Of a DNA stretch of 64,000 nt, positions 52,901 through 63,378 are shown piece by piece. Numbering within the stretch: the first letter of the stretch is position 1; each line of letters begins with the position of its first letter. The stretch is from Aplidium turbinatum (lineage: Eukaryota > Chordata > Ascidiacea > Aplousobranchia > Polyclinidae), in the NCBI GenBank assembly GCA_918807975.1, contig OU964918.1, positions 30,054,477 to 30,118,476 on the forward strand. The letters run 5' to 3'. The translations under genes were made by a program, and so were the position numbers. Under the pieces are notes generated by a model. The model did no database searches. It worked only from the letters and a program-made list of their open reading frames with translations, and was not told the origin of the DNA.

Positions 52901-55900
52901 TCCACTATCAGGTGCCTAAAATGTCTTGCCAAAGACATAGCCGTATGCTTTTGAGAGGTGTCGAACCGCCCTTGCAGGGTATCGTACAAAAGCCCTTAGT
53001 ACTCATCTAATTGCACAGCCGATGCCAATCATGAGTTAAAACAACGATATTACAAGAGTTGACAAAAAGAAAGCATTTTACTCTACTATTTACATTTAAA
53101 AAAGCATTTTCCAACAAGGACGCAGCTTTTTTGATTTAGACATTTATATAGCATGCAATTTCCTAGGAAGTTTGAAAACTTTGACAAGAAAGGTTCAACA
53201 TGGCAAAGTAATAATGCATACCTGCAACACGGACGGATTTTTAATTAACTTGACAAATTCAAGAAACGCTGGTCTGCTTATGATTGCATTTTGCGGAAGA
53301 AGATTTCTCAGAGGCTCAACTTGCTGTTTCTTCGCTTGATTCCGTCCACCAGTGCCACTGGTGGACGACGTTGGAGCAGCAAAGATTACCATCGTGGCCG
53401 ACCACAGCTCACTAGCGGGTGTCCTGGCCTCCAACGAGCGGTCGATGACGCCCACCCGCACGGCGGATACCATACTAGCCAGTTTTAAACAAGGAGAGGT
53501 TGTGTGCGATCGGGGAACTGAACAAAAGACGGAGAATTTCATTTTACAAAAGTGCATTGCAAAAGAAACGTTACATTTAAGCACACCAACACTATTCGTA
53601 ATCAGAAGAGTATCAAAAAAGCAGCGATTATATTTAAAGGACATGTGAAAGTAAAGATAAATACTATCTTGTTATGTAATGCAAAGCTATTTTGGCGTTA
53701 AAAAAATTAACGATGGCAAACCCTAAGACTTTTCATTTTACAACACACTCAGCCTGCCACTTGTGATCGACTAACCAGCAGAGAAAAAATTCAAGTCTTC
53801 CAAATTGAGCAACATGGCAGTGCAGAGTTCGACCAAGTGCGTCGGGAGACTAAGGTGCTTTGCTCCTTCGTATGACATATTCAGCACGTGACGACATCTT
53901 GTCACGACATCGGATAACTGGCCACGCAGTTCTTGGCATTCTTCTTCGGTCGGGTATTGCAGGCTGAAGATTAATATCGTTCATCACATCAATTTTGTTT
54001 ATGAATTCCACAGCGTGACCTCGCTTAGGCAACAAGTCGGTCGAGAATGAAATATAAACCTTACGTTTCATCATGGAGCAAATCCAAAACTTCAATTCTA
54101 AGCAACTCATGAGATGCGAGTCTCTTCAACTTTGCTTCGTCATTTCCGGTGCACGAATTCTAGAAATGGAAACGTATTGAACAGGATGAAAGATCGTTTT
54201 CAAAGTAACTCGTTGGCGTAAATATATCCGGTCCCTTCTGGGTCACAAGCTAAAGAGGGGAGGGGGGGGATTGGCACCACCGAGTCTCCAACCACGTTCA
54301 CGCAGTCAATAAAATGCTGCTAGACCATGCAAGTTCAACAAAAAACAACAAAAACAGTCAGTTGATCATTACACAAATATACCTGTTTGTCAAACCAAAC
54401 CTACCTGCAAATAAGTTACTAAGTTCTTTGCTTTGCTGTAATCTCGATCTTGGCAGCAGTGATGCGACTTTGCGAAAATAAGATACAGGTAATCGTATTG
54501 CATTGCGTCTTTTGCGTAGGCGGATAAAAACGAGACGTAGAAGGAACTCAATTCCCATCGACTTGATAGAGTGTGGAATTTCCTCCCGCTAGTGGCGTTA
54601 TAGAGTTGCGCCAACGTTTCCTTGACATGAGAAGGGTCAAAACTGGTCAGCAGAGTTCTTTCCAAGTCCGAAACAACTTCCTGATTAGATTTCGTCGGGG
54701 ATGACCCATCAGGACTTGCAGGAGATTCGTTTTCAAGCACCAGAGGCCGCAAAGCATCGGATTGCAATCGTAAAACAAGCTGTTGAAGGTTCTGATCGGG
54801 AATTAATTGTTGCGTTATCTGAAAAGCAAAACCTTTGATGCAGCAAGGCAAACGAAATAGAAAATGAGAACGATGCTATGCTCTTTGTAATTCAGTTACA
54901 ACTTTCCGGTAAGCATTGAGCAAGCTTTATCTGAAGCCTTTCAAAATATTTGCGATTAATTTAAATGAATTAAACTTACATAGTAGCGTCAACAGTGAAA
55001 ACATAACACCTGTGAAGCACATACACTACACGCTGAGTGCACACCTCAAAATTGAGCAGTTGTTCTCGTAGCGCTCTGTCCGAGAGGTTGTTTGCGAGAG
55101 AAAATAGAAACCTCCCGAGCCGCTTTCCCTCCATCTGGCTCATGTACTTCGCTATTTGTTGGACGAAACCTGCAACGCAGAGTGGTTCAGTATAATCGTT
55201 ACAAATAAAAGAACCAAATATTTAAACGATGGCGTTAATGTTAATTCGATGAAATCATTTCTGAAATTTCAACCTGAATATAAATCTTGACTATAATCTC
55301 TGCTGCAAGAACATAAGCGATGGTGCAGCAATATCATTTATCGTAAAGATAAAGGTCGATCATTACCGTACATAATTCACCGTGTATAATTTTTTTATTC
55401 CGCCACTCAGCCAGAATATCATTCTGCAATTGCATTTATTAAACATTTGCAGACATCGAATCAATGAAAAAGTCTGATTTGCGGTTTGCTATTCCTATAA
55501 CACACCATTAAAAGTAGCACAAATCCTCTTGCAATGTATTGTTGTATTGTACTACATACCGACAATGCGCTGAAGCCGAGCCACGTTCATGTCAAACGTC
55601 CACAGACTGGTGGGTTGCTCCATCCCGCGGACAGCTCTACGCACAGCGACCGACCACTTGATGTCGAACAATGTGTCGCTACCAACACGACCCTCCACAT
55701 CAGACTCAATCTCCCGTTCGACCTAAGCAACGAACATGTAAAGCGTGATGTTTTGGAACAAATAAGTTGAATGGTCAAATTAAGTTTTTTGCTTGGAATA
55801 GCAGCCAAAGTACTGTGAAGATTATATTAATATATGACAATATGTACTATTGAATAAACCATGACCAATGACCATGAACAAAGAAAATTACCTCGGTGGA

Positions 55901-56121
55901 GGTTAATTTAATGTGAAATTTCAGAGCAATAATCAACAAGCGAAAATATCGCACAGATTTCATTCAAGTACGAACCTGATCGAGAAACGACGATGAGAGC
56001 TCTTTTTTATAACAGTCTTCAATGATAACTTCTCCAAGTTCACGTAGAGCGGACCCTTTTTGCTTCAAACAATCTTTGACTTTATAATACAATCCATCGT
56101 TGTCTGTCACCAAATCATCCA
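49919..56121 (-). CDS. INTS8: INTS8 exons 7-17: C-terminal half
   Basis: Exon 10 (54405-54818) is the longest, with ETLAQLYNATSGRKFHTLSS and FAKSHHCCQDRDYSKAKNL (human MAKGLHCSTVKDFSHAKQL). The acceptor of exon 13 is at 53517/53518 (tttgttcag on the coding strand); a nearer AG inside the exon would break frame with exon 12. Exon 15 (50882-51004) matches ADIYFATNQYSAALHYYLQAG. Exon 17 (49919-50173) includes HIWNVQILEHAAYEHRESGE and the terminal KARFFQAMAR. An ATTAAA hexamer (49901-49906, minus) lies 12 nt past the stop, suggesting a very short 3' UTR. The intron between exons 13 and 14 contains the piggyBac relic. Confidence 0.93.
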
Positions 56122-59100
56122 CTGAAAAAGATAGCCTTACTTAATCACAGTTTCATTAAACCTAGAGAAACACTTGAAGCGAACAAAAGCGGTTCTTTTA
56201 AAATCTCTTCAACGTTGGTGATATAAAAACCCCATCCCAACAAGCAAACGTTGTCGTTTTTGCATCGTTTCACAGTCGTCAAACAGACATATGCAACATC
56301 TGCAGACGTTGAATCAATGTCAAAATGGTTAATTTGCTGTCTGGGACACTCCTACCTGATAGGTTATTGACCATGCCACAGGCCATCCGGTAGCCATTCA
56401 AACGGTTGACGTCGATGCTACAAAATCCTGAGTCATCTTCTCCCTTCCGTCGTAACCACTCGCTATTTGTCAAATAACACTCGAGTTTATTGAAATGTAT
56501 TAAACTACTGCAGAGCAAAAGTTGCCTTTTGGTACAAAAGGACAATTAGGCTAAAGAAGCCACTTTAGCGTGTTTCTTGTATAGTAATTGAACAAGGACT
56601 TAAACCAGAATAGAAAAATAATTTTCTAATGCGATTCTTCCAGAAATGAACCTCCACATAAATCTAGTGATTATTTAGACCCTGGCAGCTCCAGTCAACT
56701 ACGCTTTACACATGTGCTAACAAGATCATATAACTGAACATAGTTAACTAAGAACACACTGACCCAACGTGTCCAAACATTTCACCAGCTTTCTCGTAGA
56801 AGTTGTGAGCGAAGTGCATGCAACCGAGATCAAAGCACACCTGGGCATGGAGCTCTTCACAAGATACTTTCATTCCAGCTGGAACAAGTCAGAAAGGCAT
56901 TTCAAATGCAGCTATGTAATTTACAACCTACAGTTATGCAACCACCCTGCCTACTAGACATATCTGCAGTGAGTCAACAAACATTTCTCAATATTCACTA
57001 TTATAGCATAAAGTGCATAGTGCACAAATTTTTTCGATGAAATGCACTTGCTTTACATGCAGAATGAATGATTATACAGGAGCAACTTTCACATGTCCTA
57101 CAACGTAGTGACGATTTCAGCTCCTGGTTTATTGTTCATTGCATACCTGGATCTTCATCGAGCTTGAATGAATCGTGGGATGCAAACGTGTTATGGTTCG
57201 GCAGATAGACGGCTCTCTTCACGTGGATTAGCACAGCTTCTAAGTATTGAACAACTTCAAAAATTTGTTCTTTTAAAACTGAGAGGATCTGGTCACGGAT
57301 CTCATCGCAGCGCTGCTGAGCATTTGCCTGAAAGAACATCGACAAAAACAATAGCTATTAAAACCAAATCAATGTATTTTCAGGATTGAAATTGTAAAAA
57401 TATTGAATATTGAGAATATTGCCAGCAATACCGGTACAACAACTACGTATATATACGAGTAATTGTAAGAAACTCGCTATTGTAGAAAACTCAAATACTC
57501 GATTACTCGTATATTGCAAGAAAGTTCCAACATGGAAAGAACAGGTGAAAAATGAAACAAAGTCCAACAGTAGGAAAGATGAGATGGACAGAACGAGATG
57601 GAAAATTGGATTAGTGACAATCGCTGCAAGAAAAAAAAATCGGCTACCCCCACTAGTTGAGACAAAACCGAGTGCAAATGACGATTATCTAAAAACTAAA
57701 CGCAAATTTTTTTCTAAAATAAACTCTATATACATAATCATTATATAGATACTACTTAAGAGCTAAAACCTCAATTGCTAAGGTAACAGGGATCAGTAGT
57801 CAGTAGATGTAACAGAAAATATATTTCGCACTTATTCAGTGCATCTTCAGTTCTGATAAAGGGCAGTTAAAGCCTACAAGTAATGTTTTAAATAACATTA
57901 CAGTGACGCAATAATGTCAAAACATGAGCGTAAAAATTGAAATAATGCTGAATGAAAACTAAACCAAGCCGGCAGTAAAGTAAATTACGTATCAAATATA
58001 AATTATAAACGAAAATTGATGAAAGAGCGGTGAGCAAAGCCTGCAAATGTAGCGTCGTGACAAATTACAGCAAAGAAAATAAATTATATGCGAAACACGG
58101 CAGTCAAAGGCAGTGATAAGCAAACTAAGCACAGCGATAAATAATTAAATAGAGCGTCATGGAAAACACAAAATGTAGCGTTGTGGAAAAAAGAGTAGGC
58201 AAAGACGGCAGTGAATAATAAGGCAGTAAAATATTGAAAAAATACCAAAAATGTAGTGGAGCGTCAAAAAATTAAACTTGTGGCAGAATTAATTTTTGGA
58301 TATTTATTTTGGCATGTATCCTATGTATCCATTTATCTTCACAAGCATCTAGATTATCAATATTGGGTTGTTCAACAAATGTGACATTGTAGCATTGGGA
58401 AAGTTGTAGTTCAGTACTTAGATCATGAAATACAGCAAAATGTTTTAATAACGCAGCCCTGTCATTATTAGAAGAAAAATCGAAAGTGTTCCAAGTTGCA
58501 CGATGGCCTGACCAGCGAACCGAAAATTTATTAACCGTTTGTCCAACATATTGTTCATGGCAAAGTAAACATGTTGCTACATAAATCCCATAATTGCTGC
58601 AATTGAGTTCCTGTTTTAACTTAAAAAGTCTTTGCGGAGTGCTCAAAGTCGTTGTGCGTGAAACCATTGACAAGCGATGATGACCATGGTTACCACACAA
58701 CGACCACAAGGGGCAGAATAACCTCTTTGTAGAATAGAAGATTGGATTTTTTTTATAGAACTTTGTGGTTTGTAAGATAATTTCCAATTGTTTTTGGCCT
58801 TGTGTATGTGACCATGACATCAGGTTTAAGTTCTTTTTCTTTTTCACTCTACTTTGCCATGAACAATATGTTGGACAAACGGTTAATAAATTTTCGGTTC
58901 GCTGGTCAGGCCATCGTGCAACTTGGAACACTTTCGATTTTTCTTCTAATAATGACAGGGCTGCGTTATTAAAACATTTTGCTGTATTTCATGATCTAAG
59001 TACTGAACCACAACTTTCCCAATGCTACAATGTCACATTTGTTGAACAACCCAATATTGATAATCTAGATGCTTGTGAAGATAAATGGATACATGCCAAA

Positions 59101-62100
59101 ATAAATATCCAAAAATTAATTCTGCCACAAGTTTAATTTTTTGACGCTCCACTACATTTTTGGTGTTTTTTCAATATTTTACTGCCTTATTATTCACTGC
59201 CGTCTTTGCCTACTCTTTTCCCACAATGCTACATTTTGTGTTTTCCATGACGCTCTATTTAATTATTTATCGCTGTGCTTAGTTTGCTTATCACTGCCTT
59301 TGACTGCCGTGTTTCGCATATAATTTATTTTCTTTGCTGTAATTTGTCACGACGCTACATTTGCAGGCTTTGCTCACCGCTCTTTCATCAATTTTCGTTT
59401 ATAATTTATATTTGATACGTAATTTACTTTACTGCCGGCTTGGTTTAGTTTTCATTCAGCATTTTTTCAATATTTACGCTTATGCTTTTTCAATTTTTAC
59501 GCTCATGTTTTGACGTTATTGCGTCACTGTAATGTTATTTAAAACATTACTTGTAGGCTTTAACTGCCCTTTACCAGAACTGAAGATGCACTGAATAAGT
59601 GCGAAATATATTTTCTGTTACATCTACTGACTACTGATCCCTGTTACCTTAGCAATTGAGGTTTTAGCTTTCGAGATATGGAACAGGGATCGTGTCAGAA
59701 CAAGACTAGGTCAGAAAGCGAGGCAGACTCCGACTCAGCTCAGCAGCAGCCTAGAGCAGTTAGCTACTACTTAAGAGGATTGCACCTGAAAAATATTGAT
59801 AATAATTTATGTTCGCAATTCGCAAAATATTGAGTTGAAATTGAATTACCTGATATGGAACTGACTGTGGAACAGTTGGGGTAACTCTACCACCAGGTTT
59901 CGAAGGAAAAGTAGATTTAACAACAGTTCGGGCTGCCCAGCAGCAATATAACACCACAGCCATTATGCTGTGATCGTGAAGTTTTTCTAAGGCGCTTCCA
60001 AGCTCATTCTACATACAAATATAATGCTATTTAAAATTTGGTTACACAGCAACAGAGGCTCATATGTCTGACATACAACAAGAGTAAACTAGCAGCTGAG
60101 ATTTCAATAGCAATTAAGGTACATAATAATAATACATACAAGTCATGCATAAATTACACACAAATACACATTTAAATTACACAATACACATAAACTTCAG
60201 AAGATCTGACAAAAAAATGGCTTTAACGTTTTTGTAATTAAAACATGCTTTATAATCAGAAGTAAAATATCAACAAGCAACCCTGCTTAACTAGCAACCA
60301 TTCTGCTAAAAGACAATATTCATATATATATTCGCAGTGTGTCTTTACCTGAGGAGCAATAGGTATGGAAACTTTACAAGTTTTCATTAATTCCATCAAC
60401 AACTGGTGTCTGGAAGCAATGGGCAATTCTTTTTCAAACGTTTCCAGCTTCCACTTGAGCAAGGCGGCTGTTTGCAAGGCTAAAGTTTTTAGTGACTTAT
60501 TCCGTTCATTGTCAGGTGGTGGCAATATTTGACCTTGCTCATTAATAGGTCGATTAGCCTGCACCAAAGCAAATATGGCAATTACTGGCATGTTGTAGTA
60601 TTGTACTGGTGAAACTTATATAATAAAATATACTGGATAAAAGCCATGCATAACATTTATAAGCATGCGGTGAAAAAAAGTGAATTCAACCTATATCATA
60701 TCCCTTTTTGATTTAACAAGACTGGTAACAAAGTTTGATTAAAAAAATATAAGCTAAACTTAATTCCTTTAACTAGGACTTTCAAAATAAAGCTGAGGAT
60801 TCAGTGAAAAACGTTTTAAGTGTTATCACTTGTTAATCAAGAGACCAAAGTTTGACCATTTGAGTTAACGTTGTGAGTGACATGTGGTTAAGACAAGACA
60901 CACACCTAAAGGAACATTTTCACAATCTACACATTATATACCGTATATCAATGTATTTTTTGGGTTTGAATGAACGTTCTTTCTGAAGCTGTGCTGTTTA
61001 AATACCAAGGTGCATTAAAGGGTAAAAAATGGTAGCCTATCAATTGTGTTATTTTTTGATACGTTTTCATGTATAGTATTTCAAAAAGGCACAAACTGTA
61101 TTCCCGCTTGCTTTGCAAATTGAAAAAATTACAGCAGTGTTGGAATTCTCTAAACATGAACATTTGTGAGAATAACACAGTTGAACAGTATAGCAAACTG
61201 TGTGATGAGGAAGTACAAATACACATTATACAATCCTGTAATATTGTTAATAAAAACTGATTGACAATGCTTCATTAAAGTGCCTCTGACAGGAAAATAA
61301 ATTCGCTAAATTTACCTAAGATACCAAAAAGATGACACTAACAATCTTCCCTGACCAGCAAATCGCAAAAAATATCAACAGGCTACTAAGTTACACGCTT
61401 GCAAACTTTCGTTGACATCAGCGAATCTGGCACTCATTTGATTGCGAAAATAAAAACGGCAACACCGCTGTGACGTCACAGTAAGCGGGAAGGATACATT
61501 CTTTCTCTGTGATGACTTGGTCTTGGTAAAGTATGGTACGGCTACTGCAAAACGTGAATGTGTGGGGCTCTGTTGGTCTAAAGCATGTGCAAATTAAGAA
61601 TTACCGAAATGAAAAAGTGAACTTACTATTACTATCACGTTTCGATCAAATAAGTTGAGTTTACTTTTATCAAACAGCATCTCAATTCAATTGAAATTGC
61701 AGTTTCATAGGGCTACAATTTTCATTCTTTTTTATTTGTCCTAATCTGGCTAGAGCCATTTGCAGTGTAACAACAGTATCTCACAAACAGTCACCTTTAA
61801 TTTATGGTTGAGGCAATGCCTACAAATTGCTGTTTATGTGACATTGTCTGTGACAAAGACCGTGTGCTTTCTTTTCCCACGAAACAGGGTAGCCTACTGA
61901 GAAGAAAATGATCAAAGTTTTCTTCAAGTGTTCGAAAGTGGGATGGGCCATACAAGACTAGTCGTATATGTTCACATCACTAAAGATGATTTTGTTAATA
62001 CCACTAAAGTAAAAATGCCTACACCCTACAGGCATGTGTTAGAGTGTATACTACAGGGTGATGCTCTCGGAAGCAACAATCGGATTGTGATGCCGTCATG

Positions 62101-63378
62101 CATTGTTTGGCGAATCCGAAACAATTTTCCAGATCCAGATGGCCGCTACACTGGATTTCAATGGCCAACTGAAGGAACATTATGAGAGAGAGAGAGAACT
62201 TTTATTTATTTTTGAATAGTGATGATGAATTAAATATGAATGATGATTCGTAGGCTACGATTTCTTCATTTTTCACTTCAAGTATATTTTAGGTTTTGTA
62301 GGAACGTATCCAGTACAGTTTTATTAAACTGCAAAAAACAATAAATCTTTGAAAAAAGCAACCGCTTGTACCAACTCCGACCAAATTGTGATCCACCAAT
62401 TACATCTAGGAAGCGTTTGTTTCATCCGTTGCTAACGACGTCCACTTAGGATGACGTAATACCACCAAAGTCGTCCCAGAGCAGTGGAATATGGAGTTTC
62501 GCCTGTGGTGGCGCTGCGGAGCAGTCGTTTGATTAAATTACGCCCTAACCAGTCGAGCTACGAGGTTAAGATTAAAAAGTTCGCTAAGTGTAATTCTGCG
62601 CTAGGAAATGCTTTAAAAAGTTACCGTACTATACTTGGATCCTACCAGTCAGGGGCACTTTAAATGAACAATTTAAAAGCCTTGTATATTCTTCCAAAAT
62701 AATGCTATAACAAAAAAATATTGAACATAAAAAGTTAAAAACCTGTGGATTTATTCTGATGTTTTATCAATACCGGTACCGCATGACTAAATTCTTCAAA
62801 GAAAACAGGTATAATAATTATTAATATTCTAGCAGAACATAGAAGATGCATAGGCCTATAAAGCACATGCATTTTAAATTTATCACAGTCTCGGTAAATG
62901 ATTTTGTTTGTTTTCTGACTGAGGTAATTCATGAAGACCTGCATAAGATCTGTTATTTGTTGCCAAGTGTAACTTTTTAGTAATGCTAAATAATCTCATT
63001 TATAATTTTATTGCCTACCGTCAGCTTTAATAAATTTTATGTCTCCCAGCTCCATATTTAAACTCCAGTTCCATATTTAAAATTGGGAGTTTGTAAAATA
63101 TTGCTTTTGTAATGATAAAATTATTTATATAACTTTTAATGTTAAAATGCTGAAAAGATATATTACCACTGCAATTTAAAAACATACATCCAAACCTGAT
63201 CATAAAATTGCTTGATTAGGGAACACCCTGAAGGTTCTGGATCCAAGCCAGCAAGATGCTTTGACAACAAGTCTTTTTTAAGAAGAAATTCATACCAAGC
63301 TGGGACATTGTTGGTATCTGGTTTCACGTAAGTGCTTGGATACAGCAGTCCAGTTATAGACATATTTAAAAAATACAA
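49919..63378 (-). CDS. INTS8: Integrator complex subunit 8, 17 exons, complete coding region
   Basis: INTS8 is a helical-repeat scaffold that joins the phosphatase module to Integrator in the nucleus, for snRNA 3' cleavage and promoter-proximal termination. Exons (plus-strand coordinates, gene order): 63196-63378, 60349-60558, 59850-60008, 57147-57327, 56764-56878, 56356-56507, 55976-56121, 55560-55722, 55045-55169, 54405-54818, 54065-54159, 53776-53963, 53222-53517, 51324-51539, 50882-51004, 50423-50527, 49919-50173. All junctions keep frame; 1041 residues, human about 995. Diagnostic blocks: WYEFLLKKDLLSKHL, INEQGQILPPPDNERNKSL, ALLKWKLETFEKEL, HTLSSRWELSSFYVSFL, KMVKCCMQMRCFTQAAVLCQ, and the C-terminal KARFFQAMARQYLC. 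Start may be Met-1 or Met-6. Introns carry piggyBac and Penelope-like insertions. Confidence 0.95.
50785..50820. repeat. Copy of the CAACGTC/GACGTTG palindromic micro-repeat
   Basis: ATTAATTCAATGTCTACAGACGTTGAATCGATGT forms a near-perfect palindrome in an INTS8 intron, bracketed by CAGTCAGTAAATTTG and TGATTTGCTGGCTG, which are inverted termini. Other copies are near 384-412, 11650-11700, 20505-20545, 46785-46825, 55435-55475 and 56285-56320, and in full form at 23198-23281. Confidence 0.6.
51658..52863 (+). mobile_element. piggyBac element, internally deleted, in INTS8 intron
   Basis: TTAA at both ends (51654-51657, 52864-52867), the signature target of piggyBac. Termini CACTAGAAT and ATTCTAGTG are inverted, and each end has a subterminal perfect palindrome GGTGTCCTATAGGACACC (51672-51689, 52805-52822); a third copy lies near 51860. 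The plus strand at about 52190-52550 encodes RRWPLAVWDNILDLDIAAIN, ILRRDFILELIECL and a C-terminal Cys-rich tail (C-x4-C...C-x2-C pattern: CYIRGCNNATTFTCSKCQNP), matching the end of piggyBac transposases. The catalytic core is absent; not autonomous. Confidence 0.9.
56356..63378 (-). CDS. INTS8: INTS8 exons 1-6: N-terminal half of the helical scaffold
   Basis: Exon 1 (63196-63378) encodes VPAWYEFLLKKDLLSKHL (human CWFEFLLEESLLEKHL). Exon 2 (60349-60558) encodes the INEQ..PPPDNxRNxxLKxLAL block. Exon 3 (59850-60008) has SIMAVVLYCCWAARTVVKST, matching AMAVLLYNRWAIRTIVQSS. Exon 4 (57147-57327) has RDQILSVLKEQ. Exon 5 (56764-56878) has EELHAQVCFDLGCMHF, matching EMQCQVCYDLGAAYF. Exon 6 (56356-56507) has GFCSIDVNRLNGYRMACGMV. 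Intron 1 is 2.6 kb and intron 3 (57328-59849) is largely filled by the Penelope-like insertion 57763-59764. Confidence 0.93.
57813..57855 (-). ncRNA. Hammerhead ribozyme-like motif, left arm of the INTS8-intron PLE
   Basis: Minus strand: CAGAA, CUGAAGA, hairpin GCACU-GAAUA-AGUGC, GAAA, AU-rich minimal stem III, UUCUG pairing with CAGAA. It is the inverted counterpart of 59575-59617. Confidence 0.6.
59575..59617 (+). ncRNA. Hammerhead ribozyme-like motif, right arm of the INTS8-intron PLE
   Basis: CAGAA, CUGAAGA, GCACU-GAAUA-AGUGC, GAAA, UAUAUU, UUCUG. All conserved hammerhead core bases are present, with one unpaired U between CUGAAGA and stem II. It lies between the endonuclease end and the next reading start, the place expected for the ribozyme in a PLE terminal repeat. 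Confidence 0.62.
60559..63195. other. INTS8 intron 1 (2.6 kb)
   Basis: Donor and acceptor fit on the minus strand. It holds the P2X7-ballast-like fragment (61928-62185, plus) and a short GA run at about 62187-62199. The rest is AT-rich with nothing recognised. Confidence 0.45.
61928..62185 (+). pseudogene. Fragment with P2X7 C-terminal (ballast) domain signature inside INTS8 intron 1
   Basis: Plus-strand frame with PYRHVLECILQGDALGSNNR, IVMPSCIVWRIRNNFPDPDG and RYTGFQWP, then a stop. The pattern P-S-C-x-V-x-x-I-R-x-x-F-P-D-P-x-G-x-Y-T-G-F is that of the cytoplasmic Zn-binding ballast region of P2X7 receptors and of many invertebrate multi-copy proteins that have only this domain. Upstream, from the ATG at 61817, MPTNCCLCDIVCDKDRVLSF ending in a FPTK motif looks like the start of a Cys-rich (possibly THAP-like) domain in another frame. 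Likely a broken, repeat-associated gene copy; expression is unknown. Confidence 0.5.

Larger units (their letters stand above)
57763..59764. mobile_element. Penelope-like retroelement (PLE) inverted terminal structure in INTS8 intron 3
   Basis: Exact 13-bp duplications TACTACTTAAGAG (57750-57762, 59765-59777). Two arms in inverted orientation each contain a GIY-YIG endonuclease-type segment (minus about 58272-58700, plus about 58850-59136), with GIYVATCLLCHEQYVGQT visible in the longer one. The endonuclease is followed by about 400 bp of non-coding sequence, a hammerhead-like motif and TTGCTAAGGTAACAGGGATC. The right arm continues into the reading start MEQGSCQNKTRSESEADSDS. The reverse transcriptase is absent, so this is an incomplete copy. 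The GIY-YIG endonuclease, together with the ribozyme, points to Penelope. The arms are highly similar, suggesting relative youth. Confidence 0.8.

Noticed and set aside
53428-53490. Nearer acceptor (ctag) for INTS8 exon 13
   Set aside because: It would put the exon out of frame with exon 12; the acceptor at 53518 restores frame and conserved residues.
53352-53648. Plus-strand gene over INTS8 exon 13
   Set aside because: It is the antisense of a well-supported INTS8 exon, with no similarity of its own.
58272-59136. Host GIY-YIG nuclease gene
   Set aside because: It is duplicated head-to-head within a single insertion flanked by a 13-bp duplication and associated with ribozyme termini; a retroelement remnant.
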